Source: Pseudonocardia sp. CNS-139 (GTDB lineage Bacteria > Actinomycetota > Actinomycetes > Mycobacteriales > Pseudonocardiaceae). From it: a DNA stretch of 64,000 nt. The stretch is from the NCBI GenBank assembly GCA_001942415.1, contig MKJX01000055.1, forward strand, positions 1-64,000. The letters run 5' to 3'. The notes below the pieces were generated by a model. The model was not told where the DNA came from, searched no databases, and worked only from the letters and a program-made list of their open reading frames with translations. Of this stretch, positions 19,904 through 29,303 are shown one piece after another. The translations under genes were made by a program, and so were the position numbers. Position 1 is the stretch's first letter. Every line of letters begins with the position of its first letter.

Positions 19904-20759
19904 ATGGCCGGCCGGTCGCGTGCGCCGCTGGTGGCGGTGGCCGCGTTCGTGCTGCTCGTGGCCCTGTGGGAGCTGGTCAAGCTGGTCGTCCCGGACGAGG
20001 GCGTGACGGTCGGCGACACCCGGCTGCTGCCCCGCACCGACGACGCCGCGATGCCGCACGTCTGGACGGTGCTGGCCCGGCTCGGCGAGCCCGAGGTCGC
20101 CGGCGCCGGCCGCACGGTCGGCGCGGCCGTCGCGTCCGGGGCGCTCTTCACGCTCGGGCTGGCGCTGGGCGGGCTCGTGCTCGGCGGCGTGCTCGGGGTG
20201 CTGCTCGCGCTCGCCATGCAGCGCTCCGGCCTGCTCGAACGGGCCGCGCTCCCGTACGTCGTCGCGTCGCAGACGGTGCCGCTGATCGCGATCGCGCCGC
20301 TCGTCGCCGGCTGGGGCGGGCGGATCGCGATCCTGGGCTGGTCGTGGCAGCCGTGGGCGAGCGTCATGGTCATCGCGTCCTACTTGGCGTTCTTCCCGAT
20401 CGCCGTCGGGATGCTGCGCGGGCTGAGCTCGCCGCCCGCGGCGACGTCGAGCTCTTCCGCACGCTCGCCGCCGGCTGGTGGACAACGCTGGTGCGGCTGC
20501 GGCTGCGGGTCCGTGCCGTACCTCGTGCCGGCGGTCCGGCTCGCGCCGCCGCGGCCGTGGTCGGGGCGATCGTCGCGGAGATCTCCACCGGCACCCGCGG
20601 CGGGATCGGCCGGCTGATCATCGAGTACGCCCAGTCCGCCACCGGCGACCCGTCCCGCATGTACACCGCGATCCTCGGCGCCGCCGTGCTCGGGCTGGTC
20701 GCGGCGGGCGCCGTCGGACTGCTCGACGTGGCCCTGCGCCGCTACCGGGGGCACCTCGC

Positions 20760-20763
<4 letters not shown>
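19904..20763 (+). CDS. ABC transporter permease, NMT1/THI5-associated importer (apparent frameshifts)
   Basis: ATG 19904, with GGGAG upstream, gives a membrane protein: [19 protein letters not shown], then [20 protein letters not shown] and [20 protein letters not shown], a SsuC/ThiX-type permease signature. Shifts near 20445, 20510 and 20545 must be repaired to read [29 protein letters not shown] and [20 protein letters not shown], the EAA-type cytoplasmic loop and last helices. About 286 residues. Its stop overlaps the ATPase ATG by four bases. It is the first gene of a four-gene importer operon (permease, ATPase, permease, binding protein). Confidence 0.8.
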
Positions 20764-21540
<777 letters not shown>

Positions 21541-21544
<4 letters not shown>

Positions 21545-22296
21545 ACCGCGTCGCCCGGGTCTGGCCGCCGGTCGTGTTCGGCGTCGGCCTGCTCCTGCTG
21601 TGGGAGCTGGTCGTGACGTTCGGCCGGGTGCCCGCGTTCCTGCTGCCCACCCCGAGCGCGATCGCCGCGCAGGTCGGCGCCCAGTTCGGCGTGATCGTCC
21701 CGACCGCGGCCGTGACCGGCGGGAACGCGCTGGCCGGGCTCGTCGCCGGGTTCCTGCTCGGGCTCGTGCTCGCGGTGCTCGCCTCGTCGTCGCGGGTGAT
21801 CGGGGAGCTGCTGACCCCCGTGGTGCTCGCCGCGAGCGCCGTGCCGATCGTCGCGCTCGCGCCCGTGTTCACCACGATGTTCGGCTCGACCACCGAGATC
21901 CCGCGCCGGCTGGTCGTCACCGTCGTCGTCACCGTGCCGGTCTTCGTCGCGACGGCCCGCGGGCTGCGCCAGGTGCAGCCGGTGCACGCCGAGCTGATGA
22001 CGGCGCTGGCCGCCACCCCGTGGCAGCGGGCCCGGCTCGTGCGGTTGCCGGGCGCGGTGCCCTACGTCATGACCGGGCTGCGGCTCGCGGCGCCCGCCGC
22101 CGTGATCGCCGCGATCGTCGCCGAGTACTTCGGCGGCCTGCAGAACGGGCTCGGCAGCCGCATCTCCGCGGCCGCCGCCAACACCGCCTACGCACGCGCG
22201 TGGGCGTTCGTCGCCGCCTCGATCGCACTGGGGCTGCTGTTCCACCTCGCCGGGCTGCTCGTCGAGCGGCTGGTGACACGCGGTCGAACCGCCTGA
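21541..22296 (+). CDS. ABC transporter permease, second subunit
   Basis: An intact 251-residue membrane protein with six predicted helices. The start [20 protein letters not shown] and [20 protein letters not shown] are typical of SsuC/ThiX permeases. The EAA-like loop is [20 protein letters not shown], followed by [20 protein letters not shown]. Two different permeases in one operon suggest a heterodimeric channel. ATG 21541 overlaps the ATPase stop. The binding protein gene follows after 18 bases. Confidence 0.9.
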
Positions 22297-22314
22297 CTGA
22301 CGGAGGTCACTCCC

Positions 22315-23452
22315 GTGTCCCGACCATCACTACGCACCCTCGCCGTCGCGGCGTCGGCGCTGTTCGCGCTCGCCGCCTGCACCACCACCGGGCCCGCCGA
22401 CCCGGCGGCCCCGCGGGGGAGGGGCCGCAGCAGGTCCGGCTGCAGCTCCAGTGGTTCACCCAGGGCCAGTTCGCCGGCTACATCGCCGCCGTCGAGCAGG
22501 GCTTCTACGCCGAGCGCGGGCTCGACGTGCAGATCCTGGAGGGCGGCGTCGACATCGTCCCGCAGACGGTGCTCGCGCAGGGCCAGGCCGACTACGCGAT
22601 CGCGTGGGTGCCCAAGGCGCTCGCGTCCCGCGAGCAGGGCGCCGCGATCACCGACGTCGCGCAGGTCTTCCAGCGCTCCGGCACCTACCAGGTGTCGTTC
22701 GCGAACAGCGGCATCACCAGCGCCGCCGACCTCGCCGGCCGCCGCGTCGGCAACTGGGGCTTCGGCAACGAGTTCGAGCTGTTCGCCGGCATGACCAGCG
22801 CCGGGCTCACCCCGGCCACCGACGTCACGCTCGTGCAGCAGCAGTTCGACATGCAGGCCCTGCTCTCCGGCGAGATCGACGCCGCGCAGGCCATGTCGTA
22901 CAACGAGTACGCGCAGGTGCTGGAGGCAACCAACCCGGCCACCGGGCAGCTCTACCAGCCGTCCGACTTCTCCGTCATCGACTGGAACGAGGCCGGCACC
23001 GCGATGCTGCAGGACGCCGTCTGGGCCAGCAGCGAGCGCCTGTCCGACCCGGCCTACCAGGACCAGACCGTCCGGTTCCTCGCCGGCTCGCTCGAGGGCT
23101 GGGCGTACTGCCGCGACAACGTCGAGCAGTGCCGCGACCTCGTCGTCGCCGCCGGGTCGACGCTCGGCGCGAGCCACCAGCTCTGGCAGGTCAACGAGGT
23201 GAACAAGCTCATCTGGCCCTCGCCCGACGGGATCGGCGTGGTCGACGAGGCCGCGTGGCAGCAGACCGTCGGCGTCGCCCGCACCGCCGTGAACGCCGAC
23301 GGCCAGACCGTGCTCACCCAGGACCCCGACCCGGAGGCGTACACCAACACCTACGTCGAACGGGCCCTGGACCAGCTGCGCGCCGAGCGTCGACGTCACC
23401 GGGGCCGGCTACGCGCCGATCACCGTGACCCTCAACCCCCGGCGGCTCCTGA
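22315..23452 (+). CDS. NMT1/THI5-like ABC substrate-binding lipoprotein (apparent frameshifts)
   Basis: GTG 22315 begins a lipoprotein signal, [20 protein letters not shown], with the lipobox LAAC. A base is missing near 22418, then [20 protein letters not shown] and [20 protein letters not shown] follow, the N-terminal lobe signature of NMT1/THI5-like binding proteins. Conserved later parts include [20 protein letters not shown] and [20 protein letters not shown]. Extra C residues near 23390 and 23440 disturb the last 20 codons; repaired, it ends [12 protein letters not shown] at 23452. Relatives bind pyrimidine precursors of thiamine or similar ring compounds. No thi riboswitch is seen upstream, so the ligand is only inferred. 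Confidence 0.85.
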
Positions 23453-23460
23453 CGGTGGGG

Positions 23461-23551
23461 GAGCCCTCCCGACCGCAGTGTGGAGCCATAACGCAGTTCG
23501 GGCGGCTCGAAAACTGCGTTGTGGAGCCAGAATGCGGTCGGGTGGGGCTCG
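23461..23551. repeat. nested palindrome between convergent genes
   Basis: Outer arms at 23461-23477 and 23534-23551 pair over at least 10 perfect bases (CCCGACCGCA and complement) plus an imperfect extension. Inner arms 23490-23498 (AACGCAGTT) and 23512-23520 pair perfectly. The block GTGGAGCCA also occurs twice as a direct repeat. It lies between the binding-protein stop and the DUF309 stop, where it can terminate both transcripts. Confidence 0.65.
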
Positions 23552-24037
23552 TCAGCGGCGCAGGCTCGGGCGCAGGGCGCTTGGCGGGAGGGTGTCCAGG
23601 CCCTCGCGGGTGATGCGGTCCGCCAGGGCGTCCGCCCAGGCCCGCAGGCCGGCGACGTCCACCCCGGCCGGCGGCGGGGCGGCCCACCTCCCGATCCGGT
23701 CGGCCGCCCGTTCCAGCAGCGCCACGGCGCCGCGGGCGTTGCCGCGCTGCGCGTGCGTGAGCCCCACGGCGAGCTGGGCCAGCCCGCGCCACAGCTCCCG
23801 CTCCCCGTCCGGCGCGGCCTTCCACGCCGCCTCCAGCACGTCGTGCGCGGGGAACGGGAGCCCGGCGTCGAACAGCCGCTGCGCCTCCGCCACGGCCTCG
23901 TCGGGCGTCAGCACGAGGTCGTCCGGCACCCGTTCGACGCCGGCGGCGCCGTGCGGCAGCGGGCGGCCCGCCGCGTCCCGGGGACGGGCGTTGCGGGCGC
24001 GGCCGGCGGCGTCGCGGTCGCGGGCGGAGGTGCTCAT
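23552..24037 (-). CDS. DUF309 domain protein
   Basis: An intact protein of 161 residues. After a charged 35-residue lead ([20 protein letters not shown]) comes the DUF309 core: [20 protein letters not shown], then [20 protein letters not shown] and [20 protein letters not shown]. The His/Asp/Glu helix resembles other small all-alpha domains of unknown function. The first Met with downstream family residues is at 24037; an in-frame GTG lies at 24046. It is divergent from the dipeptidase gene by 38 bases. No function is known. Confidence 0.8.
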   Translation of the reverse strand: MSTSARDRDAAGRARNARPRDAAGRPLPHGAAGVERVPDDLVLTPDEAVAEAQRLFDAGLPFPAHDVLEAAWKAAPDGERELWRGLAQLAVGLTHAQRGNARGAVALLERAADRIGRWAAPPPAGVDVAGLRAWADALADRITREGLDTLPPSALRPSLRR

Positions 24038-24075
24038 CACGCCCACCGTGCCACGCGCGGGGCGATACTCGCCCG

Positions 24076-25209
24076 ATGGATCACCGCGCCGTCGCCGAGG
24101 CCCTGCTCGCCGCGCACCCGCTCGTCGACGGGCACAACGACCTGCCGTGGGCGCTGCGCCGGCTGGCCGGTCCCGAGCCCGCCGCGGCGGTCGCGGGCAC
24201 GGACCTCGCCGCCGGCGTCCCCGCCCTGCAGACCGACCTGCCGCGGCTGCGGGCCGGACGGGTCGGCGTGCAGTTCTGGTCGGTGTACGTGCCGTGCTCG
24301 TTCACCGGGCCCGCGGCGACGGCGGCCGTGCTGGAGCAGGTGGAGCTGGTGCACCGGCTCGCCGAGCGCTACCCCGCCGACCTCGGCCTCGCCACCACCG
24401 CGGACGCCGCCGAGGCCGCGTTCGCCGCGGGCCGGGTCGGGTCGCTGCTCGGGGCGGAGGGCGGGCACTGCCTCGCCGGCTCGCTCGGCGTGCTCGCGGC
24501 ACTGCGCCGCCTCGGCGTCCGCTACCTCACGCTGACGCACAACCTCAACACCGAGTGGGCCGACTCCGCCACCGACGAGCCCGTGCACGGCGGGCTCACC
24601 GCGTTCGGCCACGACGTCGTGCGCGAGATGAACCGGGTCGGCATGGTCGTCGACCTCTCGCACGTCGCCGCCACCACCATGCGCGCCGCGCTCGCGACGA
24701 CCGCCGCGCCGGTGCTGTTCACCCACTCGTCCTGCCGCACCGTCACCGACCACCCGCGCAACGTCCCCGACGACGTGCTGGCCGCGCTCCCGGCCAACGG
24801 CGGCGTCTGCATGGTGACGTTCGTGCCCCGGTTCGTCTCCGACGCCGTCAACGCCTGGGACGGGCTGCTGCAGGACGCCATGACGGCCGCCGGCGCCGAC
24901 CACCGCGACCTGCGCGCCCGCGACGGCTTCGCGCGGACCTGGGACGGCCCGCCGTGCCCGCGCGCCACGCTCGCCGACGTCGTCGCGCACGTGGAGCACG
25001 CCCGCGAGGTGGCCGGGATCGACCACGTCGGGATCGGCGGCGACTTCGACGGCACCGCCGACCTCCCCGCCGGCCTGGAGGACGTCTCGACCTACCCGGC
25101 GCTCTTCGCCGCCCTGCTCGACCGCGGCTGGAGCGCGGACGACTGCGCCAAGCTCGCCGGCCGCAACGCGCTGCGCGTGCTGCGCGCCGCGGACGAGGTG
25201 GCCGCCTGA
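24076..25209 (+). CDS. membrane dipeptidase family (peptidase M19) protein
   Basis: An intact 377-residue protein of the renal dipeptidase family. The first zinc ligands are in [15 protein letters not shown] (His-x-Asp). The bridging Glu lies in [20 protein letters not shown], and later ligands in [17 protein letters not shown] and TNSS-like [20 protein letters not shown]. The C-terminal active-site strand is [20 protein letters not shown]. It probably hydrolyses dipeptides, perhaps D-containing; related actinobacterial proteins also act on dehydropeptides. No signal peptide, so cytosolic. It is monocistronic between the divergent DUF309 gene and the convergent HTH/LAGLIDADG gene. Confidence 0.9.
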   Translation: MDHRAVAEALLAAHPLVDGHNDLPWALRRLAGPEPAAAVAGTDLAAGVPALQTDLPRLRAGRVGVQFWSVYVPCSFTGPAATAAVLEQVELVHRLAERYPADLGLATTADAAEAAFAAGRVGSLLGAEGGHCLAGSLGVLAALRRLGVRYLTLTHNLNTEWADSATDEPVHGGLTAFGHDVVREMNRVGMVVDLSHVAATTMRAALATTAAPVLFTHSSCRTVTDHPRNVPDDVLAALPANGGVCMVTFVPRFVSDAVNAWDGLLQDAMTAAGADHRDLRARDGFARTWDGPPCPRATLADVVAHVEHAREVAGIDHVGIGGDFDGTADLPAGLEDVSTYPALFAALLDRGWSADDCAKLAGRNALRVLRAADEVAA

Positions 25210-25212
25210 GGG

Positions 25213-25964
25213 TCACGACTTCGGGCCGACCACCTCGTCCAGCGCCGCGACGGCCGCCCGCCGGGCCACCGAGATCGTGTCCGCCCGCGACTGCCGGTGG
25301 GCGATCCCGAGCCGGTCGAGCGACGCGGCGCAGAGGCCGAGGATGTCGGCCGACTTGTTGGAGAAGAAGTAGCGCGGGTACTCGTACCGCTTCCCGCCGG
25401 GCCGCGGGGTGGCCCAGTTGGTGATCCGGCAGCCGTCGGAGTGGAACAGGCCGCGCAGTAAGGGCCCGGGGTGGGCGTCGACGACCTCCTGCTGCCACGG
25501 CTCCAGCACGATCGGGCGGGTGTGATTCGGCCCGGGGCCGTGCTGGGGGAGGAGGCGGTGCCAGTGCTTGGTGAAGCTCTTCACGGCGACGCATCCGGTG
25601 CGCTGCACGGTGGAGACGGATGTGCTCGGCACCACGCCCACGATCGCCTGCCGAACTCCTCCTGCACACCGGGCCAGGAGTCGGCGCAGTAGATCCAGAG
25701 GCAGGCGGTGCGTTGGGCGGCCGTGATGTGACCGTCGCCGAGATACGCGCCGAGAAGGTAGCCGTACGAGCCGCCCAGTGGGTTTCCGCCGCAGCGAGGG
25801 CAGTCCGCCGATCGCGGGGTCGTCGTGCGGGTGACTCGGCGGTCTCCTCGCCGCCAGTGCGCGACTGTGCGTTCGGGCACTCCCGTGATGCGTGCGATCT
25901 CGCGGCTGGACGCTCCTGATCGGCACAGCGCGAGGACCGTGTCGACCGTCGTGCGCGGATGCAT
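25213..25964 (-). CDS. HTH protein with two LAGLIDADG-like motifs (one apparent frameshift)
   Basis: ATG 25964 gives an N-terminal helix-turn-helix ([34 protein letters not shown]), a short Cys pair (CPRCGG) and [14 protein letters not shown], a LAGLIDADG-type first motif. One base is lost near 25653. The restored frame carries a second motif [19 protein letters not shown] and a C-terminal [20 protein letters not shown] stretch. About 250 residues. The fold is that of a homing endonuclease or a domesticated DNA-binding relative, free-standing and not inside an intron or intein. It ends 3 bases from the convergent dipeptidase stop and begins 54 bases from tRNA-Gln, on the same strand. Confidence 0.7.
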
Positions 25965-26017
25965 GCTCGGAGTGTTCCCGGTCGCACTGACAATCCGTCA
26001 CGACCGGGTACGAAGAG

Positions 26018-26091
26018 TGCCCCCGGTGGGATTCGAACCCACACTGGACGGATTTTGAATCCGCGGGCTCTGCCGGTTGGCCTACGGGGGC
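26018..26091 (-). tRNA. tRNA-Gln (anticodon UUG)
   Basis: A full cloverleaf can be drawn on the reverse strand: 7-bp acceptor GCCCCCG/CGGGGGC, D-stem GGC/GCC, anticodon stem GCGGA/TCCGT with loop TTTTGAA (anticodon TTG at 34-36), 5-base variable loop, T-stem GTGGG/CCCAC with loop TTCGAAT, and discriminator A. No CCA is encoded. The first anticodon-stem pair is G-U. It lies between the LAGLIDADG-like gene and pdtaR, divergent from the latter. Confidence 0.92.
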
Positions 26092-26214
26092 GGTTGGTCG
26101 GGATCCGGCAGGAGTTTACCGGCCCGCCATCACCGGGATCACAGCCGGTCCGTCAACCCCGGCCGCTATTCTGAATCCTTCCGGTTCGTACTCCGGTTGA
26201 AGGAGAGCAGCCCT

Positions 26215-26850
26215 GTGACCCAGCAGGTTTCGGAGCAGAACACCGCCGCCGACGAGGCCGGACCGGCCGTCGGCCTGCGCGTGCTCGTCGTGGAGGACGA
26301 GGCGCTCATCCGCCTCGACCTGACGGAGATGCTCACCGAGGAGGGCTACGTCATCGCCGGTGAGGCGGGCGACGGCGAGCAGGCCGTCACCCTCGCCCGC
26401 GAGCTGCGGCCCGACCTCGTGATCATGGACGTCAAGATGCCGAAGGTCGACGGGATCGCGGCGGCGGCGTCCATCGTCGAGGAGCGCATCGCCCCGGTGG
26501 TCATGCTCACCGCGTTCAGCCAGCGCGATCTCATCGAGCAGGCGCGCGACGCGGGCGCGATGGCGTACCTGGTCAAGCCGTTCGCCCGGCACGAGCTGGT
26601 GCCGGCGATCGAGCTGGCCGTCTCCCGGTTCGCCGAGAAGCGCGCGCTGGAGGACGAGGTCGCCACGCTGACCGACCGCCTCGAGACGCGCAAGGTCGTG
26701 GACCGCGCCAAGGGTCTGCTGATGACGCGGCAGAACATGTCGGAGCCCGAGGCGTTCCGGTGGATCCAGCGCACGGCGATGGACCGCCGCACCACGATGA
26801 AGGCCGTCGCGGAGGCGGTCGTCGACGGGCTCGCCGCACCCAAGTCGTAA
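26215..26850 (+). CDS. pdtaR: PdtaR-type response regulator with ANTAR RNA-binding domain
   Basis: An intact 211-residue protein. The receiver domain (about 20-135) has the acidic pocket in VLVVEDEALIRLDLTEML, the phospho-acceptor Asp in LVIMDVKMPKVDGIA, then VVMLTAFSQRDLI and YLVKPFARHELV with the conserved Lys. The ANTAR domain (about 145-205) reads ETRKVVDRAKGLLMTRQNMS followed by EAFRWIQRTAMDRRTTM. In mycobacteria this regulator pairs with the kinase PdtaS and binds RNA hairpins to antiterminate. GTG 26215 is supported by AAGGAGAG eight bases upstream. The kinase is not in this window. It is the Rv1626 position relative to rpsA and coaE. Confidence 0.92.
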   Translation: MTQQVSEQNTAADEAGPAVGLRVLVVEDEALIRLDLTEMLTEEGYVIAGEAGDGEQAVTLARELRPDLVIMDVKMPKVDGIAAAASIVEERIAPVVMLTAFSQRDLIEQARDAGAMAYLVKPFARHELVPAIELAVSRFAEKRALEDEVATLTDRLETRKVVDRAKGLLMTRQNMSEPEAFRWIQRTAMDRRTTMKAVAEAVVDGLAAPKS

Positions 26851-27053
26851 ACTTCTCGGTTCGCCCGGCGCTGCGCACGGATGCCGATCGCCCTACGTTC
26901 CGCAACACCCCAGGTTGCGGTCCGGTAAAGGAGATCGGTCGGAGGGTGACGCCGTACCGACCGGTCGCTAACGTCCGCTCCGCTCTCGGCTGGCGAGAGT
27001 GGTCGGGCGTGATCGGGCACCCCCGTGAGACGCAGCACGGAAGGACAGAACGC

Positions 27054-28291
27054 ATGAGTCGGAGGCGGACGATCGCCGTTGCGGCGGTCCTCGCCGGAGC
27101 CTTGGCGCTCACGGCCTGCAGTACGAACCGGGAAGAGGCGCCGGCGGGCGGTGGCGCCGCCGGCGGCTGTGACACGAGCCGGGGCACGCTGATCATCGGC
27201 ATGATCGCGCCCCTCTCCGGCAGTCTGTCGGCGCTCGGCCTGGGCATGAGCAACTCGGCTCAGCTGGCCGTCGACCAGGCGAACGAGGCCTGCACGGTTC
27301 CGGGCTACGAGCTCCGCTTCCAGCCCGAGGACGACCAGGGCACGCCGCAGATCGCGGGCCAGGCGGCCACGCTGCTCGCGTCGGACCCCAACGTCGTCGG
27401 CGTGGTCGGCACGCTGAACTCCTCGACGTCGCAGACGGTGCAGCCGATCCTCAACCAGCGCGGCATCGTCCAGGTCTCGCCGGCGAACACCAACCCGACG
27501 CTGACGCTGGGCGAGGCGGCGGCGACGGCGCCGGCGCGGCCGTTCGACAACTACTTCCGGGTGGCCACCACCGACCTCATCCAGGGCCCGTTCGCGGCGA
27601 ACTACCTGGTGCAGACGGCCGGCCGGCAGCGCATCGCCGTGATCGACGACGGCAAGACCTACGGCGCGGGCCTCGCGGAGCAGTTCGCGCAGCAGGCCAC
27701 CCGGCTGGGTGCGCAGGTCGTGGCGCGGGAGCGGGTCGGCGAGCGCGACACCGACTTCTCGGGTGTGATCACCGCGATCCGCGCCCAGAACCCGGACGCG
27801 TCTACTACGGCGGTGAGTACCCGGCCGCCGGTCCGCTGTCGGCGCAGCTGGCGGGCGCCGGCCTGAACATCCCGCTGATGGGCGGCGACGGCATCTACTC
27901 GGCCGACTTCGTGGAGCTCGGCGGGCGTCAGGGCGACCTGTCGACCAGCGTCGGCGCGCCGGCCGAGCTGCTGCCGAGCGCCACGCAGTTCATCGCGGAC
28001 TACCAGGCCGCCGGCTACCCGGAGCCCTTCGAGGCGTACGGCGTGCTCACCTACGACGCCACCAACGTCATCATCGAGGCGGTGGCCACGGCGCTGGCGT
28101 CGGGCGAGTACACCGAGGACCGGCGGGCCGACATCGTGGCCGCGGTGCAGGCCACGAACATCGAGGGCGCGAGCGGTCCCGTCGCGTTCGACCAGTACGG
28201 CGACACCACCAACCGCGTGCTGACCGTCTACGAGGTCGAGGGCGGCGCCTGGGGTCCGGTCGAGGGCTCGACCGGCAGCTTCGAGGGCTGA
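27054..28291 (+). CDS. livJ: branched-chain amino acid ABC substrate-binding lipoprotein (one apparent frameshift)
   Basis: ATG 27054, with AAGGAC upstream, begins a lipoprotein signal TIAVAAVLAGALALTACSTN (lipobox LTAC). The mature protein reads TLIIGMIAPLSGSLSALGLG and GTLNSSTSQTVQPILNQRGI, a type I Leu/Ile/Val-binding fold. A G is missing near 27797 (GACGCGTC for GACGCGGTC). The rest, VYYGGEYPAAGPLSAQLAGA and PFEAYGVLTYDATNVIIEAV, reaches 28291. About 412 residues. It is the first gene of the liv operon, 203 bases after pdtaR. That gap shows no recognisable riboswitch. Ligand could be branched-chain amino acids, amides or other small polar compounds. Confidence 0.9.
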
Positions 28292-28318
28292 CCGGCCCAA
28301 CAGAACGAGGCGTACGAC

Positions 28319-28351
28319 GCAGGGGGGCGGGGCGACACCCCGCCCTCCTGC
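28319..28351 (+). promoter_or_regulatory. intercistronic RNA hairpin between livJ and livH
   Basis: Arms 28319-28332 and 28338-28351 form a 14-bp stem with one G-U pair and a 5-base loop. It follows the binding-protein stop by 27 bases and precedes the livH ribosome site. Such hairpins at this position commonly protect the upstream message or attenuate read-through, giving more binding protein than permease. Confidence 0.65.
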
Positions 28352-28372
28352 GCACGTGGAGGGACCACCCGC

Positions 28373-29303
28373 TTGCTGTCCACGCTGTTGTCCCAGATCG
28401 TCAACGGCCTGGTGCTGGGAGCCTGATCGGGCTGATCGCGCTCGGCTACACGATGGTCTACGGCATCATCCAACTGATCAACTTCGCGCACGGCGAGATC
28501 TTCATGATCGGCTCGTACGGCGCGTTGGCGATGTTCACGTTCCTGCTCCCGACCTTCCTGCAGCAGCAGTCGGACGTTCGCGCTCCGGCGTGCTGCTCGT
28601 GGGGGCGGCGGCGGTCGCGTCGGGGTCGCGTATACTCATGGAGCGCTTCGCCTACCGGCCGTTGCGCAACGCCCCACGGCCGGCCCCGCTGATCACCGCC
28701 CTCGGTGTCTCGGTGGCGCTGCAGGAGGCGGTGCGCGTCTTCTACCCGGGCGCGACGTCGGCGCTGCCGTTCCCGCGCCTGTTCTTCGAGGGCAGCTACA
28801 TCGTCCCGATCGGTGACGGCGTGCCGATCCGCTACACCGGTGTGCTGATCATCGTCGTCTCGCTGGTGCTGGCCGTCGTGCTGCAGCAGTTCGTGGACCA
28901 CTCGCGGCTGGGCCGCGCCATGCGCGCCACCGCGCAGGACCGCGACATCGCGCGGCTGATGGGCATCAACCCGGACCGTGTCATCGTGCTGACGTTCGCG
29001 CTCGGCGGTGCGCTCGCCGGTGTCGCGGGCGTGCTCTACGGCGCCGACCTGGGCTTCATCAACATCGACATCGGGTTCCAGAACGGTATCTTCGCGTTCA
29101 CGGCCGCCGTGCTCGGCGGGATCGGCAGCATCCGCGGCGCGGTGGTCGGCGGCCTGGTGATCGGGTTGGTCAAGGCGCTCGGCGGGCAGTACCTGCCGGG
29201 CGGCACGGCCTACGACTACGTGTGGATCTTCGTGGTGCTCATCGTCGTGCTGGTCTTCCGGCCGCAGGGCTTCTTCGGCGAGACGGAGAGGGTCCGGGCA
29301 TGA
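28373..29303 (+). CDS. livH: branched-chain amino acid ABC permease LivH (two apparent frameshifts)
   Basis: TTG 28373, with GGAGGG about 10 bases upstream, begins LLSTLLSQIVNGLVLG. After a missing base near 28424 the frame gives LIALGYTMVYGIIQLINFAH and GEIFMIGSYGALAMF, the LivH signature. A second loss near 28580 leads to GVLLVGAAAVASGSRILMER, then RPAPLITALGVSVALQEAVR, RLGRAMRATAQDRDIARLMG and FTAAVLGGIGSIRGAVVGGL. It ends 29303. About 310 residues and eight helices. The stop overlaps the livM ATG. The repaired frames change in the direction expected for base losses. Confidence 0.85.

Noticed and set aside
25213..26091. Integrated element using tRNA-Gln as attachment site
   Set aside because: No integrase gene or duplicated tRNA 3' end was seen in the window.
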